From positions 1 to 5,261 of the forward strand of contig CATPCA010000268.1 in the NCBI GenBank assembly GCA_955652545.1: 5,261 nt of DNA, read 5' to 3'. The DNA is from Candidatus Dormiibacterota bacterium (GTDB taxonomy: Bacteria > Chloroflexota > Dormibacteria > UBA8260). Positions 4,643-5,261 of this stretch are shown here, in pieces. A program made the position numbers and the translations under genes. Numbering within the stretch: position 1 is the first letter of the stretch; each line of letters opens with the position of its first letter. The notes under the pieces were generated by a model that was given only the letters and a program-made list of their open reading frames with translations, had not been told where the DNA came from and searched no databases.

Positions 4643-5261
4643 TCAGACCGCCGGCTGGATAAGGAGCTCCGCCACGGCCCGAGCGTGCAAGTGCACGGTT
4701 TCCGGGTCGGTGGGGTCGGCGACGCCCACGAGTGCGGCGAGTGGTCGGTGGGCGGCTGGAGCCGTCGCCCCGTGGGCGATCAGAAAGAACAGGGTGCCGA
4801 CGGGCGCGGGCCGTATCCTGCCCTCGACCTGCAGCTGCATGCCGAGGGCCGCGGCCGGGAGCAGGCAGGGAGCGATGAACCGTTCGAACAGATAGTCGAG
4901 GCGAGGTCCGCCGACACTCGCCTCCACGTTCATCAGCCGGGCCATCTCGGGTCGGCGAGCGTTGACCTCGATGAACGTCACCACGAAGTCGCGGAGACGT
5001 TCGACCGGGTCGCCATGCCCATCGAGGTTGGCCGTTGGGTCGAGGGCCTCCACCAATTCGCCGAACCAGCGGTCCACTGTTGCCTTCCAGAGCCGTTCCT
5101 TTGATCCGAAACGGCGATTGATCAGGTTGTGACTGACGCCCAGGGCACGGTTGAGCTCGCGGACCGAGGTGCCGTCGTAACCGCGGTCGGCGAAGGACCG
5201 CAGGGCGACGAGGAGGATCTCGTCCCTGGTCGCAGGCGACTCGTCAGCGGGGGGTCGCCCC
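4643..5261 (-). CDS. TetR-family transcriptional regulator (5' end outside window)
   Basis: The frame is open to the window edge and encodes 205 residues ending at TGA 4643. The start codon is not in the window, although the first residues seen (GRPPADESPATRDEIL) look like the usual few residues before a TetR DNA-binding domain, so little is missing. The helix-turn-helix is FADRGYDGTSVRELNRALGV (23-42) followed by SHNLINRRFGSKERLW (43-58), where the family usually has a YxHFxSKExL signature. Here Tyr-Tyr-His is replaced by Ile-Asn-Arg-Arg. The rest, about residues 60-205, is the helical ligand-binding and dimerisation domain, with a PEMARLMNVEA segment in its middle that is common in actinobacterial members. 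A GTG or ATG start near 5077 would drop the DNA-binding domain and is wrong. The ABM gene follows on the same strand and is its most likely target along with its own promoter. The inducer is unknown. Confidence 0.9.
   Translation of the reverse strand, partial: GRPPADESPATRDEILLVALRSFADRGYDGTSVRELNRALGVSHNLINRRFGSKERLWKATVDRWFGELVEALDPTANLDGHGDPVERLRDFVVTFIEVNARRPEMARLMNVEASVGGPRLDYLFERFIAPCLLPAAALGMQLQVEGRIRPAPVGTLFFLIAHGATAPAAHRPLAALVGVADPTDPETVHLHARAVAELLIQPAV

Noticed and set aside
4690..5104. + strand open frame of 139 codons opposite the TetR gene
   Set aside because: It runs antisense to a TetR gene with a clear helix-turn-helix and has no family resemblance.

Overview
The window is high-GC DNA with GTG starts and Shine-Dalgarno sites of the AGGAGG type. 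Its DeoR, MarR and TetR regulators and small accessory enzymes fit an actinomycete-like soil or aquatic bacterium. Genus cannot be told from the sequence, and the phylum is an inference from composition and protein style. There is no RNA gene, CRISPR array, transposase or insertion sequence. The window is cut at both ends through a regulator gene.

Layout, left to right: (1) positions 1-1811 on + hold the 3' part of a DeoR-family regulator. Its stop codon overlaps the start of a 12-helix MFS transporter of the YbjJ/fucose-permease type, a probable sugar-responsive regulator/transporter pair. (2) Positions 3415-1730 on - hold a MarR-family regulator followed 63 bp downstream by a fold-type-I (class I/II) aminotransferase homologue. 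The 3' end of the aminotransferase gene overlaps the MFS gene antisense by 82 bp. (3) Positions 3534-4296 on +, divergent from marR, hold a 33-codon ORF that looks like the two ends of a zinc-type alcohol dehydrogenase/quinone oxidoreductase joined in frame. Next come an intact DoxX-like membrane protein and then a 68-codon N-terminal stub of an FAD-dependent oxidoreductase. (4) Positions 5261-4286 on - hold a TetR-family regulator (5' end outside the window) followed by a small ABM-fold monooxygenase.

The most unusual object is the aminotransferase homologue. The frame is intact, and the fold landmarks, the phosphate-binding Arg and the substrate-carboxylate Arg can be recognised. The Schiff-base Lys, the pyridine-nitrogen Asp, the O3' Asn and two Tyr positions all appear to be replaced by Phe or Trp. 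That pattern suggests a PLP-fold pseudoenzyme with a rebuilt, aromatic pocket, encoded downstream of a MarR regulator. The second theme is erosion of the 3534-4296 segment: two redox enzymes are reduced to stubs, while the DoxX gene, its ribosome binding site, its coupling to the upstream mini-ORF and a GTAAC-type operator remain.
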